From NCBI GenBank assembly GCA_932521035.1, contig OW051495.1:11036001-11100000 (forward strand): 64,000 nt of DNA, in the 5' to 3' direction. This document shows, piece after piece, positions 23,314-34,294 of the stretch. Within the stretch, counting starts at the first letter, position 1. Each line of letters opens with the position of its first letter. This stretch comes from Oscheius dolichura. Taxonomy: Eukaryota; Nematoda; Chromadorea; Rhabditida; Rhabditidae. The notes under the pieces are model-generated. The model did not search any database, was not told the DNA's origin, and saw nothing but the letters and a program-made list of their open reading frames with translations. The translations under genes and the position numbers were made by a program.

Positions 23314-25042
23314 ATGAGTAATCCTGCAGGATATCCTTGTCAAATTTGTGACCATCCCAAGGCTATAAAGAAGTACAATGCCTACGTGTGCCAGTAAGTA
23401 TTTTCCTTCGTTTGTAAATTCTCCTTTAGCGCTTGTCGCGAGTTCTTCTACCGCCATTATCCCCCAATGGATATCTTTCCCTGTCCCTACAATTGCAATA
23501 TTAGCTACAGTGAGTTCTGACTCTGCCTGACTGATATTTCTTATATTTAGAAAAACAAAGACAAAATTGTAGAGATTGCCGTTTAAAGAAGTGTCTTGAT
23601 CTTAACATGCAAAGAGACGGTTGGTTTCCGAATTCATCTTAAACACTTGGGTGTAGGTTCAGACGGAGGTCGACACGTTGTCGATGACTTATGCGTCTCA
23701 TACAATTCCTACGCTCCTTTGAAGAAACTAATGGTGACTGAGTGTATCAAGTTAAAAAAGCATCTATCATTTTAGGAAATGTACGGAGAAATTTTGAACA
23801 ACGGCTTTAGAAGCATGGGTAACTTACAAAGTTGTCAACGTGTGACTGAATGGGTCGACTGTCTGGCACATCGTGGAAGGTACACAGAGAGGCTGGGCCA
23901 TTTGAACTGATTCGGGTCTTCCTGTAATCGTATGATTTCCTTTGATTTTCAGGCAATTACAAGCCCGCGACGGTAGAAGTCCCTCTTCCGTGGTGGCCAA
24001 CACGAACATGTCTCTCAACGATCTTGTCATGTTTCCAGGAACCTGTATTGACCGTTCCACAGTACTCTTTCCCCCTTTTTTAACAGCCTTCTTTCCAATT
24101 TTAGAGGTCTAATGATATCTTCTCCAAATCAGAGCCTGCAATCCCCTACAAACTGATGGAAACAAATATACGAATTATTGTAGCGGCAATAGAAAATATG
24201 GCCCTAGTTGAGGAGTTTCAGGTGTTACCGGTTATCGACAGAGTATGACGAATAGTGATAAATGAGGATTAGTTTCAGTTGAAACTCGTGCAGCAGAACG
24301 CAATGATGATGAGTACCTGTCTGCTCCATTTCATAAAATATTCACAAGGATGGGATCCAAAACGATGTGCTCAATATTTGAACAGATTTAAATTGTCTAC
24401 CAGAGGTGGTGCTAGTTCCCCGTAAGTTCAATTATTAGTCAGTTCTCTTATTGTCAAAACGAATTATGGTGGGGTTTATTTCTAAAGCAGTTCTCGACCG
24501 AACGAGAGCCAATAAGCTTCCGACCACTAAAGAAGACAATATTATTTTCCCAGAAGAAACAAGGCGTGTTTCAGTTGGAAAGGTGTCGTCTCAATGTGTG
24601 GTTCTACCAGTTCTGCCCGGATAACCGCGTTGATGAAGGAAGTGCAGCCGACAGAGAACGAATTCATACTGCTGCGACTTAGGAGCTTTTTTCGTCCTTG
24701 TAAGTTAGTTGAAAAACAAATACCGAAATATTATAGGCGTAAATCACTCCGATGAAGGATACGCTACTATAATCCAAATTCGTCTAAAATTGGCCTACTA
24801 TTTGGGACAGTACATCCGGGAAAGCAACCCCTCCTTTTCAAGCCACGAGGTTCAACGAAGACTGCACCAACTGTTGGGGCTGGAAACATTTCTGAAAGTT
24901 TGCTTGTTCTTTGTGTAAGAAACACGTTAGATTTCAGGATGTCGAGGCTGTGATGAACAGCACTTTGGCTGCTTTATCTGCTCAAGGATCCAATGGATTC
25001 GGCGGCCCGCTTCTGTACGAGATTTTCATCAAACAATTTTAA
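23314..25042 (+). CDS. nuclear hormone receptor 2 of tandem pair
   Basis: Eleven exons: 23314-23393, 23430-23509, 23551-23619, 23657-23733, 23776-23879, 23953-24061, 24105-24242, 24279-24421, 24575-24699, 24737-24897 and 24938-25042; 396 aa. Zinc finger 1 is CQIC...VCHACREFF (residues 9-29). Finger 2 is CPYNC...NCRDCRLKKC, with three rather than five residues between its first two cysteines. Blocks shared with the upstream paralogue include LNDLVMFPG, CIDRSTV, IIVAAIENMALVEEF, FFRPC and GLETFLK. AATAAA overlaps the stop codon. It is expected to be a transcription factor of the expanded nematode class. Every intron is at the same place and phase as in the first copy, so the pair arose by local duplication. 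Confidence 0.92.
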
Positions 25043-25267
25043 TAAACCCAAAATCAAGATTTTAATCAGTAAAGGAAAGCACAAAACCGGACCCGGGTAG
25101 GGTACCCAGGCTCGGGCGGTGATTACCCTGATCTGTACCACGGCCCGATTACTTCTCGTCTCCGAAGCGAATGCCCCCCTCCACTCTTAATTGTTCTAAT
25201 GAAAACTGAACAGAATGAATGATATGGGTTTATATGTTCGGGATTTACAAACAGGAACGTGGTCCGT

Positions 25268-27208
25268 TTACTTTCCAACAACGGGGATGGCGTGGCCGAT
25301 GAAGCCGCCACCGAGCGCTCCTCCGATGTTTCCTCCAATGGCAGCAGATGCTCCGAGTCCGGCAGAGGCTCCAATTCCGGCTCCAATACCGGCAGCTCCG
25401 CCGAGTCCAGCTGCTCCGCCAATTCCTCCGGCGATGTTTCCGGATAGTTGAGCTCCGATTCCGAATGCGGCAGAAGCAGAGGCTCCAGCACTGGCTCCGA
25501 TGTTGGCGATGGCAGAAGAATGCATGTTAACTCCCATGATGGCAGAGATAGCGGCGTTGGCCTGGGCCTGAGCCTGGCAAGCAGCGGCGAGTTGGGCTTG
25601 AGCCTGGACAGCCAAACCAGCGAGGGCCTGGAAGGAGGCGGCGGCAGAGGCATCAGCAGACCCGAAGGCGGAGGCAGCGCCTGATCCACAGGCGTCGAAG
25701 GCAGCTTGAGCCTTGCCGAGGAGGTCGACCTCGAGTTGAGCGGCGGCTTGGGCTTGGGCAGCCAACTGGGTGGCAGCGGCGACATCTCCGACGGACTTGG
25801 CTTGGTTGAAGGCCTGGAGGATGGCGGTGAGTTGAGCCTGGATGCTGGCAACAGAGCTGAAGGTGAAGTCGAGTTGGTGGGTCAGGTCGGTGGTGGTCGT
25901 GGCGACGGCTGAAAATGGACTGTTTACAGGGAACACACTGAAACATACTTCCGAAGACAGCGGTAAGCTGAGAGGCGATTCCGGCGAGGACTTGAACAGC
26001 TGCTTCGACGACACCAGCAACGACGGCGGCCAGGCTTCCGACAAGGCCGACGGCGGTTTGGGCGACTCCATTGACGATTCCTCCAACACTTCCGACAAGT
26101 CCTCCAAGAAGGTTTCCACCAAGAAGTCCTCCTCCATTAGCTCCACCAGTGATTCCTCCGAGAAGGCCGCCGTTAGCTCCTCCGGTCAGTCCTCCAAGAA
26201 GTCCTCCATTGGCTCCTCCGGTGATTCCTCCAAGAAGGCCACCGTTGCTTCCGCCAGTGATTCCTCCAAGAAGGCCACCGTTGCTTCCTCCAGTGATTCC
26301 TCCAAGAAGTCCTCCATTGGCTCCTCCGGTGATTCCTCCAAGAAGTCCTCCATTGGCTCCTCCGGTGATTCCTCCGAGGAGTCCACCTCCGATTCCAGCA
26401 GATCCGTCAATACCGGCAGATGCTCCAATTCCGGCAGAAGCTCCAATTCCGGCGTTGGCTCCGATCCCGGCAGATCCTCCGAATCCGGCATCTCCTCCAA
26501 AGCCACCAGTGCCAACAAAGTTTCCTCCGATTCCAGCGTTGGCTCCGATTCCGGCGTTGGCTCCAATTCCGGCAGATCCTTCAAAGCCAGTAGAGCCGGC
26601 AGCGTGACCTCCGAATCCAGAAGACGCTCCAGAGTTGGTGGAATAGGAAGACTGGCTGGAGAAGGAAGAGGAAGAGGATCCTCCAATAGCAGCTCCGATG
26701 TTTCCTCCGGCGGTGGCTCCAATGCTGGCTCCGGCATTTCCTCCCAGGGCACCTCCTACAACGGATCCGAGGGCGGCTCCTGAGTTGGCGTTAATTCCTC
26801 CGGCAATGTTGGCTCCAAGGGAAGCTCCCATGTTGGCTCCGATGTTAGCTCCGGCATTTCCTCCGACCAATCCTCCGACGGTTCCTCCGATAGCGGCGCC
26901 GCCGTTGGCTCCAATTCCGGCAGATGCTCCGATTCCAGCTCCGATTCCAGCACCAAGAGAGGCGCCAGCTCCAGCGGCAGCTCCAGCGGCAGATGAAGCT
27001 CCTTCAAACCATTTCTTGATCAGAAAATCGGGAGAAACAAACCGATGACAGGGAGGGATGCGCTGGTGGCGTAGGATCTCTTGTGGCTGGGGATGTATCT
27101 TCTCGTTTCCGGGGCAAATGCCGGTGGAGAGGCCTGGAATTCCTCGGGCCTGAAGCTGGGAGCAGCAGCGGCCACAGCCAAGACGAAGGAGAAGAGAAGG
27201 CACTTCAT
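25268..27208 (-). CDS. secreted Gly/Ala-rich silk-like repeat protein
   Basis: Minus-strand exons 27208-27043, 27001-25949 and 25908-25268 (introns of 41 and 40 nt) encode 619 aa. An N-terminal signal peptide (MKCLLFSFVLAVAAAAP) is followed by a short polar region. About 350 residues of Gly/Ala/Ile/Asn-rich repeats follow, first of the type GIGANAGIGANAG, then a run of about nine near-identical 11-12-residue units (GGLLGGITGGAN). After the second intron come a Thr patch (ATTTTD), an Ala/Gln helical region (AAATQLAAQAQAAAQLE) with two Cys, and a second Gly/Ala block. Composition and layout resemble fibroins, spidroins and other structural secreted proteins such as eggshell or cuticle coats. 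No catalytic domain is seen. A TATA box lies 37 bases upstream. Function is inferred only from composition. Confidence 0.9.
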
Positions 27209-27244
27209 CGCTGCCAATAGTGAGGTAGCTATTCCCTCCAGGAG

Positions 27245-27251
27245 TTTTATA
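27245..27251 (-). promoter_or_regulatory. TATA box of the silk-like gene
   Basis: TATAAAA reads on the minus strand 37 bases before the ATG. This implies a very short 5' leader and strong core-promoter control, like the collagen genes here. Confidence 0.7.
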
Positions 27252-27537
27252 CCGCGACGTTATCATGGTCCCGGGAGTCCGGCAGCGAACAATACCAACT
27301 GTTTTTTCTGATTAGAGAAACGTCAGAGAGAGGAAAAACACACATACGACCCGAGGAGGAAGTGAATGGCAGACTACTCATTTCTGAACGAGGAGAGGCT
27401 AATACCCGAGCTACTGCGGCTTTATATCTAACAATTTGTGTATCCTGCGCCTATCCTGTTATTTTTCCGAGAATAGCAGCTCTTTTTGCAGAAAGGCGGA
27501 TTTACTTGAAGAGGAACTTAAATAAACAGTCGTAAGA

Positions 27538-27753
27538 ATGAAATCTGAGGGAAAAAGAGAAGCTCTAGACCACAAATTCCAGCGGTTAATGGAGTTATTC
27601 TTCCGAAAAACGAGGGAGGCACTTCGGGAATCCGCTGGAGACTGGCCGCTGAATACAAGTGAAATTGATAGGGAGAGCATCTGGTCGGAGATGTGTCTGC
27701 GCCTTAGCAGTTTTCTCATAACTAGCAGCAGAGAGTCGCCCTCGCCGGACTAA
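27538..27753 (+). CDS. possible small gene, 71 aa
   Basis: An ATG frame encodes a charged, helix-prone peptide (MKSEGKREALDHKFQRLMEL) that ends at TAA 27751. Downstream, an acceptor at about 27843 opens a frame (ELFKEEGAGRTLFLNKSDI) that also looks protein-like. However, I could not find a donor of the right phase, so a two-exon gene remains unproven. No family is recognised. Confidence 0.25.
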   Translation: MKSEGKREALDHKFQRLMELFFRKTREALRESAGDWPLNTSEIDRESIWSEMCLRLSSFLITSSRESPSPD

Positions 27754-29777
27754 CGAGGCATTCGGATGTCCTCCTACCCACTGACCCTTGTTGCCGCTAA
27801 TCTACAGCAACAACCAATTTTATCGTTCTTCTCTTCTTTTCAGGAATTATTTAAAGAGGAAGGAGCAGGGCGAACTTTATTCCTGAACAAAAGCGACATC
27901 ATTGCAGAGCAAACACCTCCCGCCATTCAGAGACCCTAAAAAAGGATGAAAGGCTCCCCTAAATCTCTAGACGAGACGTCTATCCCGTCTGACTTGATTC
28001 ATATTCACATTTGTTTCAATTTTGAGGGATATAAGATCGACTGGTAGTTCCATTTTTCTTGTCTGGCCGGCGTAGGGCTTCTATTCTGATTTTTTTCATT
28101 TTTCAATCCATCCTGTTGACCTAGAAACAATCCCCACCGGCCTCCTCTGGAATAGAACTCTTCTCAACGAGGCTTCTCAAGAATTTTGAGCCTCTTCCGT
28201 TCCAACCCTAAGTTGCTCGCCCCCTGACCATTGTCCACCCCCTCGCCGTCCTTTTCACCTGAACTTCCGGACATTTCCCCTTCGCGTGTGGTGGTTGTTT
28301 TGACCCCCTCGTCTACGCTTCTCCCTCTCTCTCTCTCTCCCCGTTTAAATCTGCTAGGGGTAACATATTTCAATCTCTCTGATTTCGGTCATTATTGCCT
28401 TCCTCTCTCCGCCTCTCAAAATAGTCGCCTATCTTTTGGATTAGCCTCGTTTAGGGTGGTCTTCCCTCCCAAATAGGTTCGAAAACCACCTCTCCTGGAT
28501 CAAAAGAATACCTCTCCCCTCCATTTCCAGCAGCTGTATCCCCGCTATTCATCATTCCATTCAAATTCATCTTGCATATATATTCTCTCACGTTTTTCTG
28601 ACTAACGCCCCCCTCGTCATCAGGAAAAAATAGAGGAAGTTCTCTCTTCCTTTTTGGGCACATTCAGGAAGGGTTTTAGTCGGATACAACAGCCCCAGTA
28701 AAGAGGCTCCAACATGGAAGAGAAGCTCCAGATATATAGAAGCATCATCCTCTTTTTCGGAGAGAGAAGTTCCGAACAGCTGGTTATATTCTGACTAGGC
28801 CGAATACCAATGGTCAGAAGGGGCGCACAGATCACGCTCCGTTTTAATTGACTTCAATGAATAAGAGAAAAATGAGAGGAGAAGTGACCACTTGGTCTAT
28901 GATTAAGTAATTACCCAGACAATCTGCCTTGGTTGGCCCCTAGGCCCCCTAATCCTTAGAATTCTGCCGCCACTGCTCTCGTCGCCCATGTCGTTGATTA
29001 GGGGTTTATTTTGATGGGGTTGTCGCCTTTTTTGACTGATTATTTATTATTTCCCTTTATATTCTGGTTCTACAGCAAAATTCTTCCAAGAAAACGCCGG
29101 TGGGTCTGTCCTGAATAGGGTAGTGGACCAAAAAAGCCTCATAGGGTCCTGGGCCCAGATTTTTTAGCCAATCCCTAGTCTGGAGCGCGTTTACCCCTCT
29201 TACACAGTGAGTAAGGAAAAATTTAGAAAAGGACAGAGATCTCCTTCTCCCCTTTTTAAAATCAGGCGGAGTCGGTCTGGTTTAATCTTCAGTCAGTCAA
29301 AGCAAATCAAAACCACTTTATGATCCTCTGGAGGGAAGAGGGTGGAGGCCAAATTAAATCAACTTGGTCATGGTCTCTCTCTCTTTTTCGCGGCTGTCGA
29401 TTTCTCCCGGGCTCAAAGTTTGATTTAACGCGATACAAAGTTTTTCGTTCAGAGGCCATAGAGAGGGGCGACGGGGCGAGGGGAGACATGAAAAAGATGC
29501 TAATTGCCCGAGACTGAGGAGAATCCTCTCGGATTTGCAACAGATTAGCACTCATGCATAAGCCCTGTTATTGATCCCTTTTAACCTTATAATAATTCTT
29601 GTCTCCGGTTGATTATAACAGGGAGGGAGATATCCCCCCGGGTGCGTATTTATCCTCCCCATTGGAGGCCGGATCAAAAACTCCGCTACTCTAAAAACGT
29701 CGGGTGAATTATTCATCAACCAGAGAGCATATCATCACAAACTTTTTGGACGTCGCCTCTCTATTTGGGGCGAGGGC

Positions 29778-30116
29778 ATGGAGGTCTTCCCTCTGGGGCA
29801 TGTTTATCCTTTTACTGACTTTCTGATTTGTTTACTCCCTCCTTTTATTCGTCCGCTATTCATCATCCTTGTTCAATGGCTAGTCATCTATTTCTTTGGT
29901 CTTTCACTGGACCAAATAGAGAACACAGACCTCTTATCTTCTGTAGATTCTATTAGCTCTCTTCCTCAAAAGGCAGGACCAGTTTGGCTCAGTCCAATCC
30001 TTGATGGATCCAGGTTTGTCCTGGACTCCTTGCCCCCTAGTTCTGCCAAACTTTTCAATATTCTTGAAATATCTCACATTTATTCACTTCTTCCTGAACA
30101 GTTGACATCTCCCTGA
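29778..30116 (+). CDS. possible single-exon membrane peptide, 112 aa
   Basis: An ATG frame has a strongly hydrophobic stretch (residues about 15-42, FLICLLPPFIRPLFIILVQW) followed by a polar Ser-rich tail. It has no homologue I recognise, no polyadenylation signal close by and no promoter. It may be a chance frame in pyrimidine-rich DNA. Confidence 0.18.
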   Translation: MEVFPLGHVYPFTDFLICLLPPFIRPLFIILVQWLVIYFFGLSLDQIENTDLLSSVDSISSLPQKAGPVWLSPILDGSRFVLDSLPPSSAKLFNILEISHIYSLLPEQLTSP

Positions 30117-30955
30117 TCAGACAGTTTAAAAATTAGTGTGTACTTTTTTTTCTACACGCTGAAAGGCAACATAACGAGTGGCTTCTTCCGTTCAATGCAA
30201 TCTCTACGTAGTGAAACCAATGAATGACCTTTTTTGAGTTTTCAACGACTCTTCGGAATGTTCTTCTTCTAGAATAACCTAGCTGTCTATGTTTTCTCCA
30301 CTGGAGGATTGTAAATAATCCATTGAACGAAGACTCCTACCATTCATATCCTCCCCCTGTCTGTTTCTGTCGTTGCTTTGACGTCATTGCTCGCACTCTC
30401 CTCTTATTCTCTAAATATCCATCTTCCTTGCCAGATAATATTTATCGATAGAGTCATGTAAATTAAACCAGACATTGAAACATTTCTAGTAACCTCCTCA
30501 TTTTCCGGGCAGATGAGCAGTAGAGCGTCTTTTTGTGTTTTTGTAGCTTTCACTTCATTGCCCTTGAATTGGAGCTGTTGTAAAGAGCTCAATTTGTTTT
30601 TTCTCTTTATGATTTTATAAACAGAGATCCACCTCTAGAAAAGGTAGGTGAAGATGTGTTTCCTCTTTCTATGTCCTGCCAATGACATAATTGACCTACT
30701 CGCCTTTCCCCATGTGCTTCTGATAGCCTAATCCTCTGCCCAATTTCCTTTTCCATTATCACCCGGGCTCCCCCTTTCTCTCCTCCTTTTTTAGCCTTTG
30801 GATTTAAAAACAACCTCCTCCCTGCTTAATTCAATGGCCCCCCGTCTAAGTGTCTCTTCTCTTCCCCTGTCCTCGTGTTCTTTCTTCCTTATTATTCCCC
30901 CCTCTTCCAGGACGTTGTCTTCCCTTGTCTTCCCCTCGGCTACCCTCCATGATTA

Positions 30956-33900
30956 ATGTACCTGACCTCAATTGATGGGGATGACGACCTCCGTATCCAT
31001 AATATCTCTATCCTCCCGTCGGATCAGTGTGCCACAGAAGACCAGAGAGTGAGCCCGCCTTCTGATTATTATCCGCCTCTTTCAGGCTGCCAAATGTTGT
31101 TGTGGTGATGGTTTCTTTTATGATTTTCCACGAAAGAAATGCGAGGTCTGTAGGAATTCTTAATCTTATCTTCTCTTATTTGTCTAGGTCTCTCTAAATG
31201 TTGGATTCATGTTCGGAAGATTGAACAACGGATGGACTCACATGGTAGGGAGAGGAGGAGGAATGAAAGAAAGGGGGCATCTTCCAGGTGGTTTATGGCT
31301 TTGCCTATCCAATGCTTCTTCTGACCTTGATTGCTCCTCTCTGTGCTGTTGTACTGGGGATGGGAAAGAGGGAGAAGAGGGAAGGCGATCGCCGATATGT
31401 AAGCATTTTATCGGTTATTTTTATGGTTGTACCGGATGAGGAAGGGATTCCTGTGGGTGCGTCGTCTCTTTATTCCAGGAACCCCTTCTCTGACAGAGAA
31501 CGGGTCTCGAAGGCTCCCCAGAGACCCAAACTCCCCCCGAGGGAAGTCTCCATTTCCGAACGTTCTAAGATTAAACTTCGCTAGGTCGCAGGGGATCGTT
31601 TAAAATGTTTAACAATGGGTATTTCTAGCCGAATCCCCTCTACCAAATGATCTGGCTGTTGGCCTTCTGTGGCTGGATCAGCGTCCTCGCCCCGATGCCC
31701 TTCACCGTCTGGTACTATATCATCGGTCACGGCACAAGGTATCCTCCCATCTTCAGAACTCTCTAAATAACCTCATCCAGGTCCCTAAACCAGTCGGTTG
31801 TCATGTGTCACGTCTTCCGAACCACAATGGAAGCCGTCCCTCATACGACGGACACCATGATGACTCTCTTCAGTGTTCTCCTAGCTGCTGCCCGGTAGGA
31901 TCTCTTGCCCTATCCATTTATTTTGTTACTTTCCAGTTTTCTGACCCAGTACCATAGGAACACATTGAAATTGAGGACCGTTGAGCGCTTTTCTCGGGCC
32001 ATCTGGGCCATCCTGTTTGTGTGTTGTGCACTTGGAGTACTCCGATTTTTTGAACACGACACAACTACTTATCAATTCTGCATGGGTTAGTCAGTGGCTA
32101 GTGATCAGAACGGAAGTACTTTCAGATACGGAACCCACTCCGAGATGGGCCAGCCGGTGCATGGTCAAGGATGGCGCCCTGATGAATATTGTTAGCCGGT
32201 CATTTTGGAAAGTGAGTCGGGGAAAAATTGAACCAAAAAGCTTGGAGACAACCGAATTCATCGGGTTATTTGGTCCGGACAAAAGAGCAGTTTACTGTTC
32301 AATATCTCTCAAAATGGGCAATTTCTCCCATTTCAGGTCTTTCTCCCCCTAGCTGACTTTGTTGTACAGTTTCTGATCCCCGGATTTCTCTTATGTCTTC
32401 TTCATATCGGTTTTATACGCGAGCCCGAGATCGACATGGGTTCCATGGCCACTCGACAGTGAGTTTTCCCTTTTTTTAAATTTAACTTATCAAAAAATAA
32501 GAAATAATATAAATGGTATAGAGAATAATAATACTATAGATTAATTCCCTCATTTCATATTCAAGGAGAGAATGAGTAAGTCCTAGAAAATGTCATCCTT
32601 CTCCCTCCGTTGTAATCTTATCTGCTAAAAATTCTATGGAGTGTGTACTCTCGTTGTTATTTATTCAATATAAACATTTTCTATTAAAAATATATATAAT
32701 TTTCAGTAATCGGTTCGGGAGAACACCCCGAGATCAGACGAGGATCTTGATAACCACCGTGACGATTAGTTTTCTCATTGTTCAAGTGCCTACCGCCTTC
32801 ATAACTACATTAAGTCTCACTATTAATCACTTTCAAAACAATAGGGCTCGTAAGTTTAATCTAAAAATAATATAAAACGTATTTGATATTGCAGTTATGG
32901 TGCTGGCCTTAATTTCCGGTCATCTTCAACCAATGCTATCCGTTATCACAATAGCTGCCAATTGCGCTGCTCTTCTCACCGCTTATTATGTTATTGTAAA
33001 GGTATGGTAAGCATGTTCCTTGGCAAATCATTTTGTCCCTTCAAATTTGATTTTAACAAGTCAAAAAGGCTGAAAATTGTCTAAGAACTGGTTATTTCTA
33101 GGTGATTTAACGACCAGTTAGGTCTGCTCGCGGCGACCTCTAGCCTTTTGCAAGAGACATGCCCCGTCATTATTAGCACACTTACGTGTAGCTGACCCAA
33201 CTGCATCCGATGTGCATGTATGATCAGTTGATGACATGAAGGAAAATGTTGACGGAAAAGGCTACCTGAATAGTGGCGTACTTTATAGTCATCGCACGGA
33301 ACACTGTTACCGTCAGCCCGCGTGGCCTAATGGATTAAGGCGTCTGACTTCTAAATCCAGGAGCTATCAGAAGATTGCCGGTTCGAGTCCGGCCGTGGGC
33401 TAATCACTTTTGTTTTTTTGTTCATCTATGCATTGGGACTTCTGCTTCTTTCCACCCCGCGGGCGGTCGGTCCCCATTTCTCTGCCGCCAAAGCAGCCAG
33501 CTGCGGTTGCTGCCGACTTTTTCCGACTTCAACTGCTGTTGCTGCTCGTCCGCCGCCGTGCTGCCGTGATAAAGGACAGGATCCCGACCTCAAGCCGGAC
33601 TGGAGCACCGTGAGGTCGTAGGCTCTACTGGATTCAACATCCTAGCCGGCCAGCGACTTCTACCAACAGAAGCAGCAACAACATCAACGGTTATGGATGC
33701 GGACTCCCTCTCCCCGTCGACTTGGTCACCTGGGAGAGTACCGGCCTACTACCTCGCCGTCCCGCTGTAGCAGTTCAAGAACTCGTGCAGCAACAAGGGA
33801 CAAGAGGCCTCCCTCGCGTGATATGCGCTGATTATGGGAATAATAAAACTTGAATAAAACTTGAAACTTGATGCATTGGGAAATGATATCCACTATTGCA

Positions 33901-34219
33901 TTTATGTGGAAAAAAATGATTAGAAATAAGGAAAAGAAACAATTGAAGCATGGAAGATAAGATATAAAAAAGATACAAACCTTTCAGGATGACGATGAAG
34001 ATGTGGGCGACTCGCGCGCTTCTCTGTCGGAAACAGAAGCACCCAATGAACATCTCCTTAGACGTCCAACAAATCCTAGGTAAATTCACAAATGAAGCAG
34101 CATGAGCTAAACATTCTAGAGCTTCTCGAGCCTACCTCAGTGTCAGTCATTCTTTCGATACCAGCTCTCTTCGCTCATTTTCTCGTAAAGGATCTATGAT
34201 GCCTGACGAGATGCTTTGA
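30956..34219 (+). CDS. DMSR/Srw-like neuropeptide GPCR
   Basis: Thirteen exons: 30956-31048, 31086-31145, 31188-31244, 31288-31398, 31629-31738, 31781-31894, 31937-32085, 32126-32211, 32337-32458, 32707-32849, 32895-33001, 33988-34079 and 34120-34219; 447 aa. An extracellular Cys-bearing N-terminus ([19 protein letters not shown]) precedes seven membrane spans. TM1 is [17 protein letters not shown], the TM3 end is LLAAARFLTQYHR in the DRY position, TM5 is [15 protein letters not shown], and TM6 contains [17 protein letters not shown], the typical DMSR/Srw leucine/proline pattern. The acidic then Ser-rich cytoplasmic tail (DDDEDVGDS...) comes from two exons beyond a 986-nt intron that contains a tRNA gene and a retroposed element. 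Reading through the donor at 33002 would instead stop at once (TAA 33008-33010) and give a tail-less isoform. The ligand is unknown; the family binds FMRFamide/myosuppressin-like peptides. Confidence 0.8.
33316..33400 (+). tRNA. tRNA-Arg (anticodon UCU) with 12-nt intron
   Basis: The cloverleaf is complete: acceptor stem GCCCGCG/CGTGGGC with one G-T pair, A box TGGCCTAATGG, anticodon stem TCTGA/TCAGA with loop CTTCTAA (anticodon TCT at 33350-33352), and T arm GCCGG TTCGAGT CCGGC. A 12-nt intron at 33355-33366 follows the base after the anticodon, the canonical position; the mature length is 73. A T run soon after is the Pol III terminator. The gene lies in sense orientation inside an intron of the peptide GPCR. 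The base after the acceptor stem, the expected discriminator, is T, which is unusual. Confidence 0.93.
33428..33881. repeat. 11-bp target-site duplication pair
   Basis: ATGCATTGGGA occurs at 33428-33438 and again at 33871-33881, directly flanking a 432-bp GC-rich block. Bases outside both copies differ, so the repeat is exactly 11 bp, as expected for target-primed retrotransposition. Confidence 0.85.
33439..33870 (+). mobile_element. retroposed element (5'-truncated non-LTR or SINE-like)
   Basis: This GC-rich 432-bp block ends in a short tandem tail (AATAAAACTTG repeated, then AAACTTG) and is flanked by a perfect 11-bp duplication. A tail of short repeats with a target-site duplication is typical of LINE/SINE insertions. 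I see no long open frame and no Pol III boxes inside, so it is either a truncated LINE 3' end or a non-autonomous derivative. It sits just downstream of the tRNA gene within the GPCR intron. Confidence 0.75.
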
Positions 34220-34294
34220 ATAAATTTTTTTATCTTTCTTTTTCAATTGAAATGAGCGACTGAGCTATAACAATAAATTTTTTAGTAACATATC

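Larger units (their letters stand above)
27252..30955. other. long intergenic region, mostly featureless
   Basis: This 3.7-kb region separates the silk-like gene and the peptide GPCR. Two ATG-led frames (27538 and 29778) are listed separately with low confidence. I saw no other chain of exons and no repeats on either strand. It probably contains the regulatory DNA of the GPCR gene. Confidence 0.5.

Noticed and set aside
25842-26783. 313-codon Ser-rich frame opposite the silk-like gene
   Set aside because: The complement of GGA/GGC/GCT-rich repeats reads as TCC/GCC/AGC and stays open by composition. It has no start context, signal or splice support.
33002-33010. Ending the peptide GPCR at TAA 33008-33010
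   Set aside because: Two downstream exons join in phase and give an acidic Ser-rich tail with its own stop and AATAAA, so the full gene runs to 34219. The short form is kept only as a possible isoform.
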